Source: Solirubrobacter ginsenosidimutans (GTDB lineage Bacteria > Actinomycetota > Thermoleophilia > Solirubrobacterales > Solirubrobacteraceae). From it: 64,000 nucleotides of DNA. Both the position numbers and the translations under genes were made by a program. The stretch is from NCBI RefSeq assembly GCF_027587205.1, contig NZ_JAPDOD010000004.1, positions 62,001 to 126,000 on the forward strand, read 5' to 3'. Below are positions 1-10,912 of this stretch, in pieces (within the stretch, counting starts at the first letter, position 1; each line of letters begins with the position of its first letter). The notes beneath the pieces were generated by a model. That model searched no databases. It saw nothing but the letters and a program-made list of their open reading frames with translations, and was not told the DNA's origin.

Positions 1-3000
1 CCGGGGTCGGTGCCAGGACTCCCCTCCGGCGCGCGACCGGAGGTCCCCGGGTCGGCGCGCACGCTCGTCCCGTTCGGAATCGAGACGACGGCGGACGGGT
101 TCCGGGCGTGGGCGCTCGGACAGGCCGCAGCGCGCACCGTCGTCCTGCAGCGCGCGCCGAACGGCGGGTGGTCGTCGACCGGCCTGCCCGTGACGGGCCG
201 ACCGGTCGGCGGGAGCGCGCCGCAGCACGCCGGCGAGTTGTCGGCGGACGGCCATGGCGCGATCCTGCTCGCCGATCCCGACCATCCCGGCCAGGACGCG
301 CAACTGCTCGTCCGCGCGCCGGGCGGGGCGTTCACGGCGGCGCCCGCGGCCGACGCCGTCCTGCAGTCCGGCGAGCGGCTCGTGCCCGACGCGACCCTTC
401 CGCAGGCGCGAGCGCTGATCGCGGTCATCGGCGGTGCCGACGCCGCGACGCTCGTCGCGCCGACCAACGCGGAGGGAACGGCCACCAGCGTGCTGCGGCT
501 CGACGCCGACGGCTGGCATCGCGAAGCGCTCGACGGCGCCGTGCGCCCGGTCGCGCTCGCGGCCGCGGGGCCGTCGCGGGCGTGGCTGCTGGGCACCACC
601 GGGGACGGGGTCGTCCTGCTGCACCGTGAGACGCCCGCCGGCGGCGACCCGCGCTGGGTACCGGTGACGCCGGTGGGTGACGCCCTGCTCGCCGGCCGAC
701 CCCTGCCCGCCGAGCTGAGCACGGTCACGGTCGACGGCCCGCCCGCCGATCCGCTCACGGCGACCCCCGACGGCGTGTGGCTGGACCTCCGCGTCACGCC
801 GGCCAACGGCTCGGAGCCCGTCGACGTGACCGAGCATCTCGCCGTCGCCGACTCGCCGCCGGCGGGCGACCCGGCGGCGACCGCCACGGTCACGGCAACG
901 GCGTCCGCAACGGCCACGCCATCCGCCACGCCTTCGCCGTCCCCGTCCGCCACGCCCGGGCCGGTCACGGCGGCGACGCTCGACGGTCGCTGGTGCGACC
1001 TCTCGGGGTCGCTCTGCGACCACCGCCTCGGATTCGCGTTCGCGCGCGGCACCACCGGCTACCGCTCGGTCGCCGGGCCCGCCGCCGACGGCGCGCCGTT
1101 CGGCGTGCGGGAGGTCAGCGCGCCCGTGGACGCCGGCGTCGCCGCCGGCGCGCGGGCCCGCGAGGCCGAACGCCAGGGCGGCTACGCCCAGCTCGCCGGT
1201 GACGCGTTCGCCCTGCGTGACGGCATCGGCGAGGACGGCACGTCCACGACGCAGGCGCTGGCGTTCTCCCCTGACGGGACGACCGGCTTCACCGGCGGGA
1301 CCGTCGCCTTCGGAGCGGCGACCGCGGCGCGGCCGGCGACGGTCGCCGACGTGCCGCTGACCTCGTTCGGCGACGCGATCGTGTCGGCCGCCGCCGCGCC
1401 GAACGGCGACGGGCGCGTGCTCGCGATCTCGCGCCAGGGCGGCGCGATGCTCTACACACCCGAGCGCGGCTGGAAGTACCCGAACACCGGGTTGATGTCG
1501 ACCCTGTCGCACGGCCGCTTCGTGGCGCTGCGCGCGATCGTGTGGCCACGCCCGAACCTCCTGATCGGGGTCGGCAGCGCCGGCGCGCTGGTGACGGCGA
1601 CGAACGACCCGGTGCCGTTCGACCTGACGCTGGAGGGCTTGCTGGACGACACCGGGCGCCAGGTCTCCCGGTACGACGACCTCCCGGTGGAGGCGACGCT
1701 GCTGGCCATCGCGTGCACCACCGCCGACCCGCTCGACTGCACCGCGGTCGGTCGCGACGGGCTGATCGTGCGTGGCGACGGCAAGCGCTGGAAGGTCGAG
1801 CACCTGCCCGCGGAGACCCCGAGTGCGACGGACCTCACGAGCGTCGCCTACGACGGGCGGACGCCGCTGGTCGCCACCACGGATGGCCTCTATGCCGGCG
1901 ACGACGACGGCCACTGGACGCGTGACGACGCGCTGCGCGCGCAGTTGGAGGCCGCCGGCCGTCCGGCGGCGGTCGAGCGCGTCGCGACCGAGCCCGGCGG
2001 CGGCACCGTCGTCGACGGAAGCTTCGAGCGCGACGCACCGACGGCGCCGTGGCGGGCGACCAGCGCGCCGCTGGACCTTCACCCGGTCGCGATCGCCGCG
2101 ATCCGCGACGGTGACAGCGTCCGCACGATCGTCTCCGCCGCCCCCGCAGCCGTCCCGCTGCCCACCCCGGTGACACCCGACGACGGCGACACCGGACCTC
2201 CCGAGGAGGATGACGGCGGGCCCCGGCATGACCCGGTGCCCTTCGACGTCTCGCCGGTCGACACCGTGGTCCTGCGCGAGACGGCCGACGGCTGGGTCGA
2301 CCTCGACGGCACGAGCTACCAGCCGTCCGGAGGCCGGGACCTCCCGCGGACGACGCCCAACACGCGCGTCCTCGTGCTCGATCCGGCGGGCACCGGCGTC
2401 GCGCTCGGCGGCATTGGCGGCACCCAGCCCGACCCGCGCGCCGCCGACCCCGTCTCCCCCACCTCGAGCACGCGCCGGCTCGAGCACGGCGGCGCGCCGG
2501 CGACTCCGCCGGCGGTCGCGCCGGCGGAGACCGGCACGCTGCCCGGCGACACCGTTCGCCTCGCAGTGGGCGGGCACGCGGCGTGCCTGGATCGCTGCAC
2601 CGGCGGCGGCGGGCAAGGCGTGACGCCCGACGTCCATCTCGACGCGGCGGTGACACGCGTGAAGGCGATGGTCGCCGCCGGCAACGGCCCGTCGGCGCTG
2701 CTCTTCGGCGGCGGGCGCGCCTCGCGCGGCGGCGAGCCGCTGGACGAGGCGGGCGCTCGCCGCTACCGGCAGCTGACCCAGGGCGCCGGCGTGCCGACGT
2801 ACGTGCTGCCCGGGCCTGGCGATCTCCCCGGCGGGGGTGACGCCGCGTTCGCCCGCGCCTTCGCCGACGCGGCGGCCCCGGAGGGAACCGGCGCCGTGCC
2901 GGATGGGGTCGACGTGGGCGCGATCACCCAACCCGAGGCCGCCGGCGGCCGGCGCTTCTTCGCGTTCGACGTACGTGCCGCGGCCGGCGGCGTGCGCGTC

Positions 3001-4602
3001 GTCGCGATCGACAACGCCGCGGGCGCCCTGGCCGGCGGCCCGGACGGACCGCAGGCGCAGTGGCTGCGCAGCGTCATGGACGGCGCGCGCAGCCTCGGCG
3101 TCCCGGTCGTCGTCGTGGGCAGCGTCTCGCTGGACGGCGCGCAGCTGATGCCGCGCGCCGACGACGCCGACGCGGAGATCTCGCTGCTCGCCGGTCACGC
3201 CTCCGCCTATGTGGCGACCGCCGGAGTCGACGACCCGCAGGACCCCCACTTCGGCGGCGTGCTGTCCCGCACCGACGTCATGCGTCCCGACGCGGGAGCG
3301 CCGCTGGCGATCTTTCAGTCGTCGACGCTCGGCTACTCGGCCCCGCGGTCGCTCACGCAGTACGACGACGACATCGACGAAGCCGAGTACACCCGCCAGA
3401 CGAGCGCGGCGCTCCTGATGCTCGACGTCGCCGTCGGCAAGTTCGACGCGCGCACCGGCGTGGCCCCGGTGACGGCGGTGTCAGAGCCGCTCGTCAACGC
3501 GGTCGCACTCGACACCACGGTGCAGGCGATCCCGGTCGGTTTCGCGCAGCCACTCGGCGTCGCCGCGACCGATCCGGCGCCGATGCGGTTCCTGTGGCGC
3601 GAAGGCGAAGGCGCCCCGCTGCAGCCCGCCGGCGCCTACAACGGGGTCTTCCTGCCGCTCGAGCAGTGCGTGCTGTGGTCGTCGACGTGCGACAGCGCCA
3701 TACCGACCGACCTCGCGTTCTCCTCGTCGAACCCGCGGGTCGCGCGGTTCGTCGCGGCGCGGCGCAGCCTTCAGAACGGAGGAGCGCGGCTGCCCGAGGT
3801 CGTCCTGGACGCCGACGGGCACGTCGTCGACGACGCGCGCGGCGTGTTCTGCCCACTGGCGGCGGGTTCGACGGACGTGACGGTGACGACGGCGGGGCGC
3901 AGCGTTACCGCCTCCGTCCAGGTCGTCAAGACGTCACTGCTGAGCGGGCTCCCGAGCCAGGTGCACGTCACGCCGATCCCGCCCGGAACGTGCGGCTTCC
4001 CCGACTTCACGGTGATCAAGCCCCCCGAGAAGACGGCCGCCGCCGCGCCTGAGACCCCGGCGGCGCCCCAGCGACCCGGTCCGGCGGCGATCCTCCCGCC
4101 GCAGGTGGTGCAGCCCCACCATCCCGTGGTCGTGCACCAGTCGCCGCACCCCGCCCCGGCGGTGCCGCCACCCGCGCCCGCGGCGCCCGCCCCGGCGCCT
4201 CCCGTGCAGTCGCCTCCGCCGGTCACCCAGTCGCCGACCGATCCTCACGCCCGCCCGCCCGTCGCCCCGGCGGCCAAGGCGCCGGCCCCGCCGGCGCCTC
4301 CGGCACCGCCGTCCGGGCTGGCGGTCCAGTCCGCGGCCGCGACCCAGGCGCAGCCCTTCCAGGCGACCCAGGTCCAGGAGCAGCGCCGTCGCGAGCACGC
4401 GTTCGAAGCCGACAGCGCCGCGGTGGCCTATGCGCACCCGCCTTCGCCGTTGCCGTGGGAGCTGCTCGGCGGCGGCGCGGTGCTCGCGCTGGTCATCGCG
4501 GGCGGCTCACTGGCCGGCCACGCCCGCCGCCGCGCGCTCGCGCCGGCGCTCGCCTCCGCGACCGCGGGTCCGGCGGATATCAGGCGCCGTCGGACCCGCT
4601 AG
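1..4602 (+). CDS. Giant cell-surface protein with metallophosphoesterase-like domain, Pro-rich stalk and C-terminal anchor (5' partial)
   Basis: The frame is open to the left window edge and shows no signal peptide, so the true start lies upstream; a GTG at 10 is only the first visible start codon. Counting from that GTG, the N-terminal ~840 residues look like beta-propeller repeats, interrupted by a Thr/Ala/Pro/Ser linker near 285-315. Residues ~855-1130 resemble a calcineurin-like phosphoesterase fold, with strands ending in LLFGGG and a later GHASAY segment, but I cannot trace a full set of metal ligands. A Pro/Ala-rich wall-spanning stretch follows (~1335-1440). One membrane helix (~1482-1504) with an Arg-rich tail ends the protein. 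This is the plan of an exported, membrane-anchored protein. Substrate unknown. Confidence 0.75.
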   Translation, partial: PGSVPGLPSGARPEVPGSARTLVPFGIETTADGFRAWALGQAAARTVVLQRAPNGGWSSTGLPVTGRPVGGSAPQHAGELSADGHGAILLADPDHPGQDAQLLVRAPGGAFTAAPAADAVLQSGERLVPDATLPQARALIAVIGGADAATLVAPTNAEGTATSVLRLDADGWHREALDGAVRPVALAAAGPSRAWLLGTTGDGVVLLHRETPAGGDPRWVPVTPVGDALLAGRPLPAELSTVTVDGPPADPLTATPDGVWLDLRVTPANGSEPVDVTEHLAVADSPPAGDPAATATVTATASATATPSATPSPSPSATPGPVTAATLDGRWCDLSGSLCDHRLGFAFARGTTGYRSVAGPAADGAPFGVREVSAPVDAGVAAGARAREAERQGGYAQLAGDAFALRDGIGEDGTSTTQALAFSPDGTTGFTGGTVAFGAATAARPATVADVPLTSFGDAIVSAAAAPNGDGRVLAISRQGGAMLYTPERGWKYPNTGLMSTLSHGRFVALRAIVWPRPNLLIGVGSAGALVTATNDPVPFDLTLEGLLDDTGRQVSRYDDLPVEATLLAIACTTADPLDCTAVGRDGLIVRGDGKRWKVEHLPAETPSATDLTSVAYDGRTPLVATTDGLYAGDDDGHWTRDDALRAQLEAAGRPAAVERVATEPGGGTVVDGSFERDAPTAPWRATSAPLDLHPVAIAAIRDGDSVRTIVSAAPAAVPLPTPVTPDDGDTGPPEEDDGGPRHDPVPFDVSPVDTVVLRETADGWVDLDGTSYQPSGGRDLPRTTPNTRVLVLDPAGTGVALGGIGGTQPDPRAADPVSPTSSTRRLEHGGAPATPPAVAPAETGTLPGDTVRLAVGGHAACLDRCTGGGGQGVTPDVHLDAAVTRVKAMVAAGNGPSALLFGGGRASRGGEPLDEAGARRYRQLTQGAGVPTYVLPGPGDLPGGGDAAFARAFADAAAPEGTGAVPDGVDVGAITQPEAAGGRRFFAFDVRAAAGGVRVVAIDNAAGALAGGPDGPQAQWLRSVMDGARSLGVPVVVVGSVSLDGAQLMPRADDADAEISLLAGHASAYVATAGVDDPQDPHFGGVLSRTDVMRPDAGAPLAIFQSSTLGYSAPRSLTQYDDDIDEAEYTRQTSAALLMLDVAVGKFDARTGVAPVTAVSEPLVNAVALDTTVQAIPVGFAQPLGVAATDPAPMRFLWREGEGAPLQPAGAYNGVFLPLEQCVLWSSTCDSAIPTDLAFSSSNPRVARFVAARRSLQNGGARLPEVVLDADGHVVDDARGVFCPLAAGSTDVTVTTAGRSVTASVQVVKTSLLSGLPSQVHVTPIPPGTCGFPDFTVIKPPEKTAAAAPETPAAPQRPGPAAILPPQVVQPHHPVVVHQSPHPAPAVPPPAPAAPAPAPPVQSPPPVTQSPTDPHARPPVAPAAKAPAPPAPPAPPSGLAVQSAAATQAQPFQATQVQEQRRREHAFEADSAAVAYAHPPSPLPWELLGGGAVLALVIAGGSLAGHARRRALAPALASATAGPADIRRRRTR

Positions 4603-4611
4603 CCCCGGGCC

Positions 4612-4944
4612 TCAGACGTCGCCGACGGGTCCGCCGTCGTCGCCGCCACCGCCGCCCGTGTCGGTCGGACCGCAGGTCCGCAGCGCGGGCGAATGCTCGG
4701 CGGCGTTGACCAGCCCGGCACCGTGACCGTTGCCGACGCGCATCTGCGACCCGCGCAGGAAGGCGGGCGGATTCGGGTCGACCGGGCCGCCGTTGACGGT
4801 GTAGCCACCCTGGAACGAGTTCTCGGCTTCGTTGCACACCGCCGTGGACGAGCCTGTGGGCTTGGCGGCGTTCGCGGCCGCCGGCAGCAGGCCGACGGCG
4901 AGGAAGGCACCGGTCGCGGCGATGGTGAGCTTACGTGCGATCAC
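4612..4944 (-). CDS. Small secreted protein, 110 aa
   Basis: A GTG start at 4944 is fixed by an AAGGAG Shine-Dalgarno about 9 bases upstream. The N-terminus is a clear Sec signal (IARK, hydrophobic core, cleavage near ANA-AKP). The mature part of ~85 residues has two cysteines (CNEAEN and RTCGP) and ends in a Gly/Asp-rich tail. No family is recognised. It converges on the giant surface-protein gene, whose stop is 9 bp away. A longer open frame runs upstream of this GTG, but it lacks coding character and would bury the signal peptide. Function unknown. Confidence 0.7.
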   Translation of the reverse strand: MIARKLTIAATGAFLAVGLLPAAANAAKPTGSSTAVCNEAENSFQGGYTVNGGPVDPNPPAFLRGSQMRVGNGHGAGLVNAAEHSPALRTCGPTDTGGGGGDDGGPVGDV

Positions 4945-5100
4945 GCGGGGGATCTCCTTGCTGATGGACGTCCCCCATGTGTTCGACCGCCGGCCCGCGA
5001 ACTGAAGGGCTCGGCGCTCCAGAGCTGGATTCGGACGTGCGAGCGCTGCGAAGGGAGTAGCGTCGGCGGAATCCCCGGAGAATCGCGAGCAGCTCACAAC

Positions 5101-6441
5101 GTGGCGTTCGCTGCCGCGTGTGCGTGCTTGGCGCTGGCCGCGCCGGCGACGGCCATCGGTTCCACGGTTGAGCTCGAAACGGCGTACACGGAGGGCGAGG
5201 AGACCTACGACGGTGAGGCCTACACCGACGTGACGATCGCCGCGGCGCGCGGCGAACGCAATCGCCTGTCGGTGACCGTGAACGACCGTGAGCTGATCGT
5301 GCGGGACGCGGGCGCGCCGGTGCGCTCCGGCTCCCCCACGTGCCGAAGCCCATCGCCCCAGCTGGTCCGCTGCCGCCTGTCCCGCGACCCCGTCGTCGTC
5401 ACGATCCGCGCCGGCGACGGCCCCGATCGCATCGTCGTCGCCGGAACGCCGAGTTGGGTGGAGCTTTACGGCGGGGACGGACCTGACGAGCTGCGCGCTC
5501 CGGCCGGCCTCCAAGGTGTCCTGCTCGATGGTGGACCGGGCGACGACCGGCTTGTGGGCGGGCCGGGGGAGGATTCGCTGTTCGGCGGTGCGGGCGATGA
5601 CCATCTCTCAGGCGGCGCCGGCCAAGACGAGCTCTACGACGACGAGGACGCGCATTCCGGCCGGCATCGGAACCACACGCCGGCGGGTTCGGACACGCTC
5701 GACGGCGGTCCCGGACGCGATCGTGTCTCCTATCGCGCGCATCGGCGAGCGATGCGCGTCGATCTGCGTGGCGGTCGCGCCACGGGCCGGGGCGAGCGTG
5801 ACGTCCTGCGCGGCATCGAAGACGCCCAGGGCGGCTCGGGCGCCGACCGCGTGATCGGCGATGACGGCGCCAACGCGCTCGACGGCATGGCCGGGGCTGA
5901 CCGGCTCGACGGTCGTGGCGGGGACGACGAACTGCAGGGCGGCGGCGACGTCTGGAGCGAGCCGTCCTTCAGCTCGGGCGTCTTCGGGTCCCCGGTGCCG
6001 ACGACCGCGGGCGACCACCTCGCCGGCGGCGACGGCAACGACACGTTGGTCAGCCAGGGGCACGCATCGTCGGGCGGAACCGGTACGGACACGTGTGCCG
6101 GAGGGGGTACACGACGCCAGCCGCAGCGCCTTCCCGGTTGCGAGTGGTGGATCCCGTCGCGCCACTCCAGTGACGGTCCGCGGATCTCGACGGAGCTGGT
6201 CGCCGATGGCGGGGAGCTTTCCGTCACCGGCATCGGTGTCATCGCACTCACGGTGAGCCTGGCGCGTGACCCGACCGTCGTCCTGGCCGAAGGCACCGTC
6301 ACCGCACCGCCGGATCACGCGGCATCGATGCCGCTGCCGTTGACGCCCGCCGGCGTGCAGGCAATGGCCGCACAACCGCCTCCGTTTGACGTGCTGGTCA
6401 GCTTTCCGCAGCTCGGCTCGGCGATCCTGACGCTGCGCTGA
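5101..6441 (+). CDS. Secreted RTX-like calcium-binding repeat protein, 446 aa
   Basis: The start is the GTG at 5101, which opens directly into a signal peptide (AFAAACACLALAAPATA). Residues ~140-190 carry a run of GGxGxDxL nonapeptide-like units (GGPGDD, GGPGED, GGAGDD, GGAGQD), the parallel beta-roll Ca2+-binding pattern of hemolysin-type proteins. Further units follow near 255-300 (GGSGAD, GMAGAD, GRGGDD). The C-terminal ~120 residues are a non-repeat beta-rich region. No GGAG ribosome site sits at the ideal distance, so the start is less sure than the family. The stop directly abuts the stop of the opposing TIR-STAND gene. Likely a surface or matrix protein; no enzymatic motif seen. Confidence 0.75.
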   Translation: MAFAAACACLALAAPATAIGSTVELETAYTEGEETYDGEAYTDVTIAAARGERNRLSVTVNDRELIVRDAGAPVRSGSPTCRSPSPQLVRCRLSRDPVVVTIRAGDGPDRIVVAGTPSWVELYGGDGPDELRAPAGLQGVLLDGGPGDDRLVGGPGEDSLFGGAGDDHLSGGAGQDELYDDEDAHSGRHRNHTPAGSDTLDGGPGRDRVSYRAHRRAMRVDLRGGRATGRGERDVLRGIEDAQGGSGADRVIGDDGANALDGMAGADRLDGRGGDDELQGGGDVWSEPSFSSGVFGSPVPTTAGDHLAGGDGNDTLVSQGHASSGGTGTDTCAGGGTRRQPQRLPGCEWWIPSRHSSDGPRISTELVADGGELSVTGIGVIALTVSLARDPTVVLAEGTVTAPPDHAASMPLPLTPAGVQAMAAQPPPFDVLVSFPQLGSAILTLR

Positions 6442-9400
6442 CTACTCACCCAGCCGCTGCGCCGCGCGCGCCTTGAGCTCCTCCCAGCCCGCGCACGCGT
6501 CGCAGGGTACGAAGAGCGCCGCCGAGGAGCCCCGCTTCACGACCGCCACGACGCTGTTGTGCGGCGAGAGCGTGACGCTCGCGCCCGAGTCGGCCAGTTG
6601 CAGCACCTGCTCGCCCGTGCGCGCGGACCAGATGCGGGTCGTCTGGTCACTCGCGCTCGTGATCACGAAACGGCCGTCGTCGCTGAAGGCGGAGGTGAAG
6701 ACGGAGTCGGTGTGGCCGCGTAGCTCGAGGCGGCGCGCGCCCGTCGCGACGTTCCAGATCCGCGCGACCCCGTCGTCGGAGGCCGTGATGATCTCCTTGC
6801 CGTCGGGCGAGAATTGCGCGTCTCCGACCGAGACCTCGGCGGCGGCGATCTGCTTGATCCGCGCTCCGGTCTCGGCATTCCACACGTACGCGATGCCGTC
6901 ACGGCCCGCCGTGACGACGCGCTTTCCGGCCGGGTCGAACGCGGCAACGCGCACGACGCCGAATCCTTCCACCTTGTGGTTGGGGCGCCGCAGCGTCACC
7001 TCGCGGCCGGTTGCGACATCACGAACGATGGGCTCGTCCCCGCGCATCACGATGCGCGCGCCGTCGCGGGACAGGACGCCGGGGACCGCAACGAAGACGT
7101 CCATGAACCGGTTGCCGACGTGTCGCAGCACGCGCACTTCGCCGGTATCGGGCGTCCAGATACGCGCCATGCCGTCGCCGAAGGTGGCAAACAGGCGAAG
7201 GCCGTCCGGGCTGAACCTCAGCTCGCCGGCCAGCGGCCGGGTCTTGTCGGTCGGGGTGGCAAGGAGCGCCCGCGCCAGTTCGCGTCCGCTCGCCACCTCG
7301 CGGATCGTGACCTCACCCGTCCGTGCCGCGGTCGCGAAGCGCCGGCCGTCCGGGCTGAACGCGAGCCCGGTCGGCGCCATCGGGTCGACGTGCTTGGCTT
7401 CCACGTTGACCGCCCAGATCCGGGCCACGCCGTCGTCGCCGCCGGTCACGATGGTCCGGCCGTCCGGTGCGAAGCGCGCGTCCCGCAACCCGGAGATCCC
7501 CGCGTCGAGCACGGTCAGCCGCACGCCGGAACGTACGTCGTAGACCCGCGCGTCCTCGCCGGCCGTGACCACCCGTCGTCCGTCCGCGTCGAAATGGGCG
7601 GGAGTCCCGCCGCCTGCCAGGACACGGTCGCGGCCGCCCGCGAGCGTCCAGAGACGCGGGCTCGCGTGCTCGCCCCCCAGCAGCACGATACGACCGTCCG
7701 GGGTGTATTCGATGTCGCCGACGATGTCGTCCGGCGTGGTCCGCTGCCGCTCGATGCGCCCGGATTTCGTGTCCCAGAGTGTGATCAGGCTGTCGTCGTC
7801 GCGACTCAGCGACGTCGCGACCTGCTTGCCGTCCGGGCTGAACGCGACGGCGAACACGATCCCCTCACCGGCGCGCAGCACCCGCAGCTGCTTGCCGTCC
7901 GCGACCGACCAGATCCGCGCCGTGTCGTCCACGTCGCCGGTGATCAGCAGCTTCCCTGAAGGGTCGAACGCCGCGGCCACGATCGTGCGCGAATGGCCGC
8001 GCAGCAGCGCGTGCAGCTCGCCGTCGGCCGTCGTCCAGAGCCGCACGGTGCCGTCGCCGGCGAACGACGCCAGGAGCGTTCCGTCCGGGCTGAAGGCGAC
8101 GTCGTCGATCATGCCGGTGTGACCGGTGAGGGTGTGCAGCTCGGCGCCGGTGCTGCTGTCCCAGAGGCGAATCGTGTCGTCGTCTCCGCCGACGGTGGCC
8201 ACAAGTCGGCCGTCCGGGCTGAACCTCGCGGCGTTGAGGAAGCCGTCGTGCCCGCTGAGGACGTGCAGCGAGCGACCCGTCGCGGCGTCCCAGATCCGCG
8301 CCGTCCCGTCCTCGCTCGCGGTCACGATCCGCCGCCCGTCGCGGGTGGAGTCGATGGTCACGATGGCCTGGCGGTGGCCGCGCAGGTCGAGCCGCGCCGG
8401 CGACGCCAGCGCGCGCCGGAGCGCGTCGCGGGTCCGGGGCGTCTCGGCCCCGCGGGCCCCGGCGAGCGCCGAGCGAAGCGCGCGCACGGGCTCGTTCGGA
8501 AGCTGCGCGAGCGCGGTGGCGGCACGCTCGCCCGCGCGCGAGAGGCGCGACTGCTCGTTGGCTTGCCGGTAGAGGAGAAAGCTCACGACCGCGGCGGCGC
8601 TGATCAGGACCAGCGCGATGCTCAGCCCACCCACTGTCCACCGCCGCCGGCGGCGCGCCGCCGCAGATGCGTCGCGCTCGAGCGCGACGCTCGCGGCGTA
8701 GAACTCGCCGGCGAGGCCGTCGAACTCGACGCCCTCGGCCCGGACGGCGTCGAGCCGCTGGTCGCGGAGCAGATAGCTCGCCTGGCGTCCGGCCTCGTCC
8801 CACTCGCGCGCCAGCCGTTCGACCTCCGCCTCGGTGCGCAGGCGCCGGCGCGACGCGGAGATGGCGTCGACGAGCGGCGGCCACGTCCGCAGCAGCGCCT
8901 CGTGGGCGACCTCCACGAGCGGCCCGTCGCTCGTGAGCAGCCGCGCCTCCACGAACGCGCGCACGACATCCTCGTCGAGGTCTCGGCGCGGCACGCGCCG
9001 ACGGGCGGGCTGACCGTCGGCGTCGAGGGTTGCGAGCCGCAGGAGCGTCGGGACGACGAGCTCGCCGCGTCCCTCGTTGGCCAGCGTGGCCGCGACGGCG
9101 TCCGCGCGCTTCTGGAGCGCGCCGTCGACGCCGCCCAGCGCGTCGTACTCCTCCTCGGAGACGAACCCGTCCGCCGTGGCGTCGCTGTCGTAGAGCTGCT
9201 GGAGCGTGTAGGCGAGCAGCGGCAGCGCGTCGCCGCCGTGCGTCTCTTGAACCATGCGCGCGATCAGCCCGGGGGCGAACTCGATGCCCGCCTTGCGCGC
9301 CGGGCCCTCGATGACCGCGGGGATGCGGTCCCGGCCGAGCGGCGACAGCAGCACGGACTCGTCGAACAGCCGGCCGAGCCCGCCCTCCTGCAACGACGTG

Positions 9401-10314
9401 CCGAGCGCTTCCGAACGCAGCGTCCCGAGCACCCACAGGCGCGCCGCGCCGCCGAGTGCGTGGCGGACGGTGGCGATGAACTCCTCGCGCCGCGCGTCGC
9501 CGCTGAGGTACACGAGCTCCTCGGCCTGGTCGATCACCAGCAGCACGGCACGGCGCGAGCCATCCGCCGCGACCGCGCGGTCCGCGATCAGCTCGCGCAG
9601 CCCGTCCCGTTGCACGCGCTCGACGCCCAGCGCGCGCGCCAGCGACGCGAGCGGGCGCTCGCCCGGCGTGAACGCCGGCACGACCACCCACGCGTCCGGC
9701 GCGCGCTCCAGCAGCGGGACCACACCCGCACGCACCAGCGACGACTTGCCGCTGCCCGAGGCCCCGACGACCGCGACGGACCCGCTGCGCCCGAGCCCCG
9801 GGTCGAGATGCGCGAGGACCTTGGCGACGTCGCGCTCGCGGCCGAAGAACACGGCGGCGTCGTCGCGCTCGAAGGAACGCAGGCCGGGGTAGGGCGGGCG
9901 GCGAGCGTCCCACGTGAAGCCGACGCGGGCGTCGAAGCGGTCGGTCAACGCCTGGCGCAGCCGCTCGTAGCCGCCGTTGGTGACGTCCAGCCACTGGCGA
10001 TCCTCGAGCGCGCGCCGGCCGCCGTCTCCGCCCAGCCAGAGCGGGAAGACCGGCTTGCGCCCCGCACGCGCGAACGCGAGCTCGATCGAGCACCAGCGCG
10101 AGGCAACCGACGCATCCGTCCCGAGGAAGATCACCGCGTCGGCGCTGCGCAGGCGACGGTAGAGCTCCTCCTCCCACTCGCTGCCGACCGGGAGCCCGTC
10201 GACCGGGTCGGCGTCCAGGAACAGCGAGGCGAAGCCCCAGGTCCGGAGGCGCTCGGCCATCGCCGCCGCCGCAGCCCGGTCGCTGCTGGCGTAGCTGATG
10301 AACAACGAGGCCAT
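6442..10314 (-). CDS. TIR-STAND-WD40 protein (TIR domain, P-loop NTPase, membrane helix, beta-propellers), 1290 aa
   Basis: Residues 1-130 are a TIR domain ([10 protein letters not shown] start; the putative catalytic Glu is E78 in SIELAFARA). Residues ~140-550 are an nSTAND-type NTPase module: PYPGLRSF entry motif, Walker A GASGSGKS at 184-191, Walker [11 protein letters not shown] near 257-266. One hydrophobic helix at ~559-583 would place the propeller across or along the membrane. From ~640 to 1270 there are about 14-15 WD40-like units (FSPDG...ARIWD), enough for two seven-bladed propellers. TIR domains of this class can hydrolyse NAD+ or signal, and STAND ATPases oligomerise on ligand sensing. 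The architecture fits a stress or anti-phage receptor, but no other defence gene is adjacent. It is transcribed divergently from msrA. Confidence 0.9.
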   Translation of the reverse strand: MASLFISYASSDRAAAAAMAERLRTWGFASLFLDADPVDGLPVGSEWEEELYRRLRSADAVIFLGTDASVASRWCSIELAFARAGRKPVFPLWLGGDGGRRALEDRQWLDVTNGGYERLRQALTDRFDARVGFTWDARRPPYPGLRSFERDDAAVFFGRERDVAKVLAHLDPGLGRSGSVAVVGASGSGKSSLVRAGVVPLLERAPDAWVVVPAFTPGERPLASLARALGVERVQRDGLRELIADRAVAADGSRRAVLLVIDQAEELVYLSGDARREEFIATVRHALGGAARLWVLGTLRSEALGTSLQEGGLGRLFDESVLLSPLGRDRIPAVIEGPARKAGIEFAPGLIARMVQETHGGDALPLLAYTLQQLYDSDATADGFVSEEEYDALGGVDGALQKRADAVAATLANEGRGELVVPTLLRLATLDADGQPARRRVPRRDLDEDVVRAFVEARLLTSDGPLVEVAHEALLRTWPPLVDAISASRRRLRTEAEVERLAREWDEAGRQASYLLRDQRLDAVRAEGVEFDGLAGEFYAASVALERDASAAARRRRRWTVGGLSIALVLISAAAVVSFLLYRQANEQSRLSRAGERAATALAQLPNEPVRALRSALAGARGAETPRTRDALRRALASPARLDLRGHRQAIVTIDSTRDGRRIVTASEDGTARIWDAATGRSLHVLSGHDGFLNAARFSPDGRLVATVGGDDDTIRLWDSSTGAELHTLTGHTGMIDDVAFSPDGTLLASFAGDGTVRLWTTADGELHALLRGHSRTIVAAAFDPSGKLLITGDVDDTARIWSVADGKQLRVLRAGEGIVFAVAFSPDGKQVATSLSRDDDSLITLWDTKSGRIERQRTTPDDIVGDIEYTPDGRIVLLGGEHASPRLWTLAGGRDRVLAGGGTPAHFDADGRRVVTAGEDARVYDVRSGVRLTVLDAGISGLRDARFAPDGRTIVTGGDDGVARIWAVNVEAKHVDPMAPTGLAFSPDGRRFATAARTGEVTIREVASGRELARALLATPTDKTRPLAGELRFSPDGLRLFATFGDGMARIWTPDTGEVRVLRHVGNRFMDVFVAVPGVLSRDGARIVMRGDEPIVRDVATGREVTLRRPNHKVEGFGVVRVAAFDPAGKRVVTAGRDGIAYVWNAETGARIKQIAAAEVSVGDAQFSPDGKEIITASDDGVARIWNVATGARRLELRGHTDSVFTSAFSDDGRFVITSASDQTTRIWSARTGEQVLQLADSGASVTLSPHNSVVAVVKRGSSAALFVPCDACAGWEELKARAAQRLGE

Positions 10315-10395
10315 CGGTCGGTTAATGACCGCGCGCGCGACCCGTCTGATACATGCTCATACTGGCCACAGAGCTTTCCGACGAAAGAGAGCACG

Positions 10396-10911
10396 ATGAG
10401 CGACAACACTGAGACCGCGATCCTCGCGGGAGGCTGCTTCTGGGGCGTCCAGGAGCTGCTGCGCCGGCGCGACGGGGTCATCTCCACCCGGGTCGGATAC
10501 ACCGGCGGGGAGAACGAGCACCCGACCTACCGGAACCATCCGGGGCACGCCGAGGCGGTCGAGATCGTCTTCGACCCCGAACGCATCTCCTACCGGGACA
10601 TCCTCGAGTTCTTCTTCCAGATCCACGACCCGACGACCAAGGACCGCCAGGGCAACGACATCGGCTCCAGCTATCGCTCGGAGATCTTCACGTTGAGCGA
10701 CGAGCAGCGCCAGGTGGCCGAGGACACGATCGCCGACGTCGACGCCTCAGGCCTGTGGCCCGGCAAGGTCGTGACCGTGATCAGCGAGGCCGTCCCGTTC
10801 TGGGAGGCCGAGCCCGAGCACCAGGACTACCTCCAGCGCATCCCGAACGGCTACACCTGCCACTTCCCGCGGCCGGGCTGGAAGCTTCCGCACCGGGAGA
10901 CCGCCGCCTGA
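10396..10911 (+). CDS. msrA: Peptide-methionine (S)-S-oxide reductase MsrA, 171 aa
   Basis: Reduces methionine-S-sulfoxide in proteins and free Met using thioredoxin-type reductants in the cytoplasm. The active-site motif GGCFWG, with the nucleophilic Cys, is at residues 12-17. GYTGG, the [11 protein letters not shown] strand and the SSYRSEIF segment are all typical, and the length is normal for a single-domain MsrA. The ATG at 10396 follows a GA-rich ribosome site (AAAGAGAG); a long open frame continues upstream but is antisense to the TIR-STAND gene. The enzyme lacks a fused MsrB and a clear C-terminal CxxxC recycling tail. Confidence 0.96.
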   Translation: MSDNTETAILAGGCFWGVQELLRRRDGVISTRVGYTGGENEHPTYRNHPGHAEAVEIVFDPERISYRDILEFFFQIHDPTTKDRQGNDIGSSYRSEIFTLSDEQRQVAEDTIADVDASGLWPGKVVTVISEAVPFWEAEPEHQDYLQRIPNGYTCHFPRPGWKLPHRETAA

Positions 10912-10912
10912 C

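Noticed and set aside
5101..6441. Bacteriocin or toxin call for the RTX-like protein
   Set aside because: Only Ca2+-binding-type repeats and a signal peptide are seen; there is no toxin domain and no type I secretion genes nearby.
7993..10911. A very long plus-strand open frame antisense to the TIR-STAND gene, ending in MsrA
   Set aside because: Only its last 171 codons (from ATG 10396 with a ribosome site) have protein-family content. The rest is a by-product of high GC codon bias on the opposite strand.
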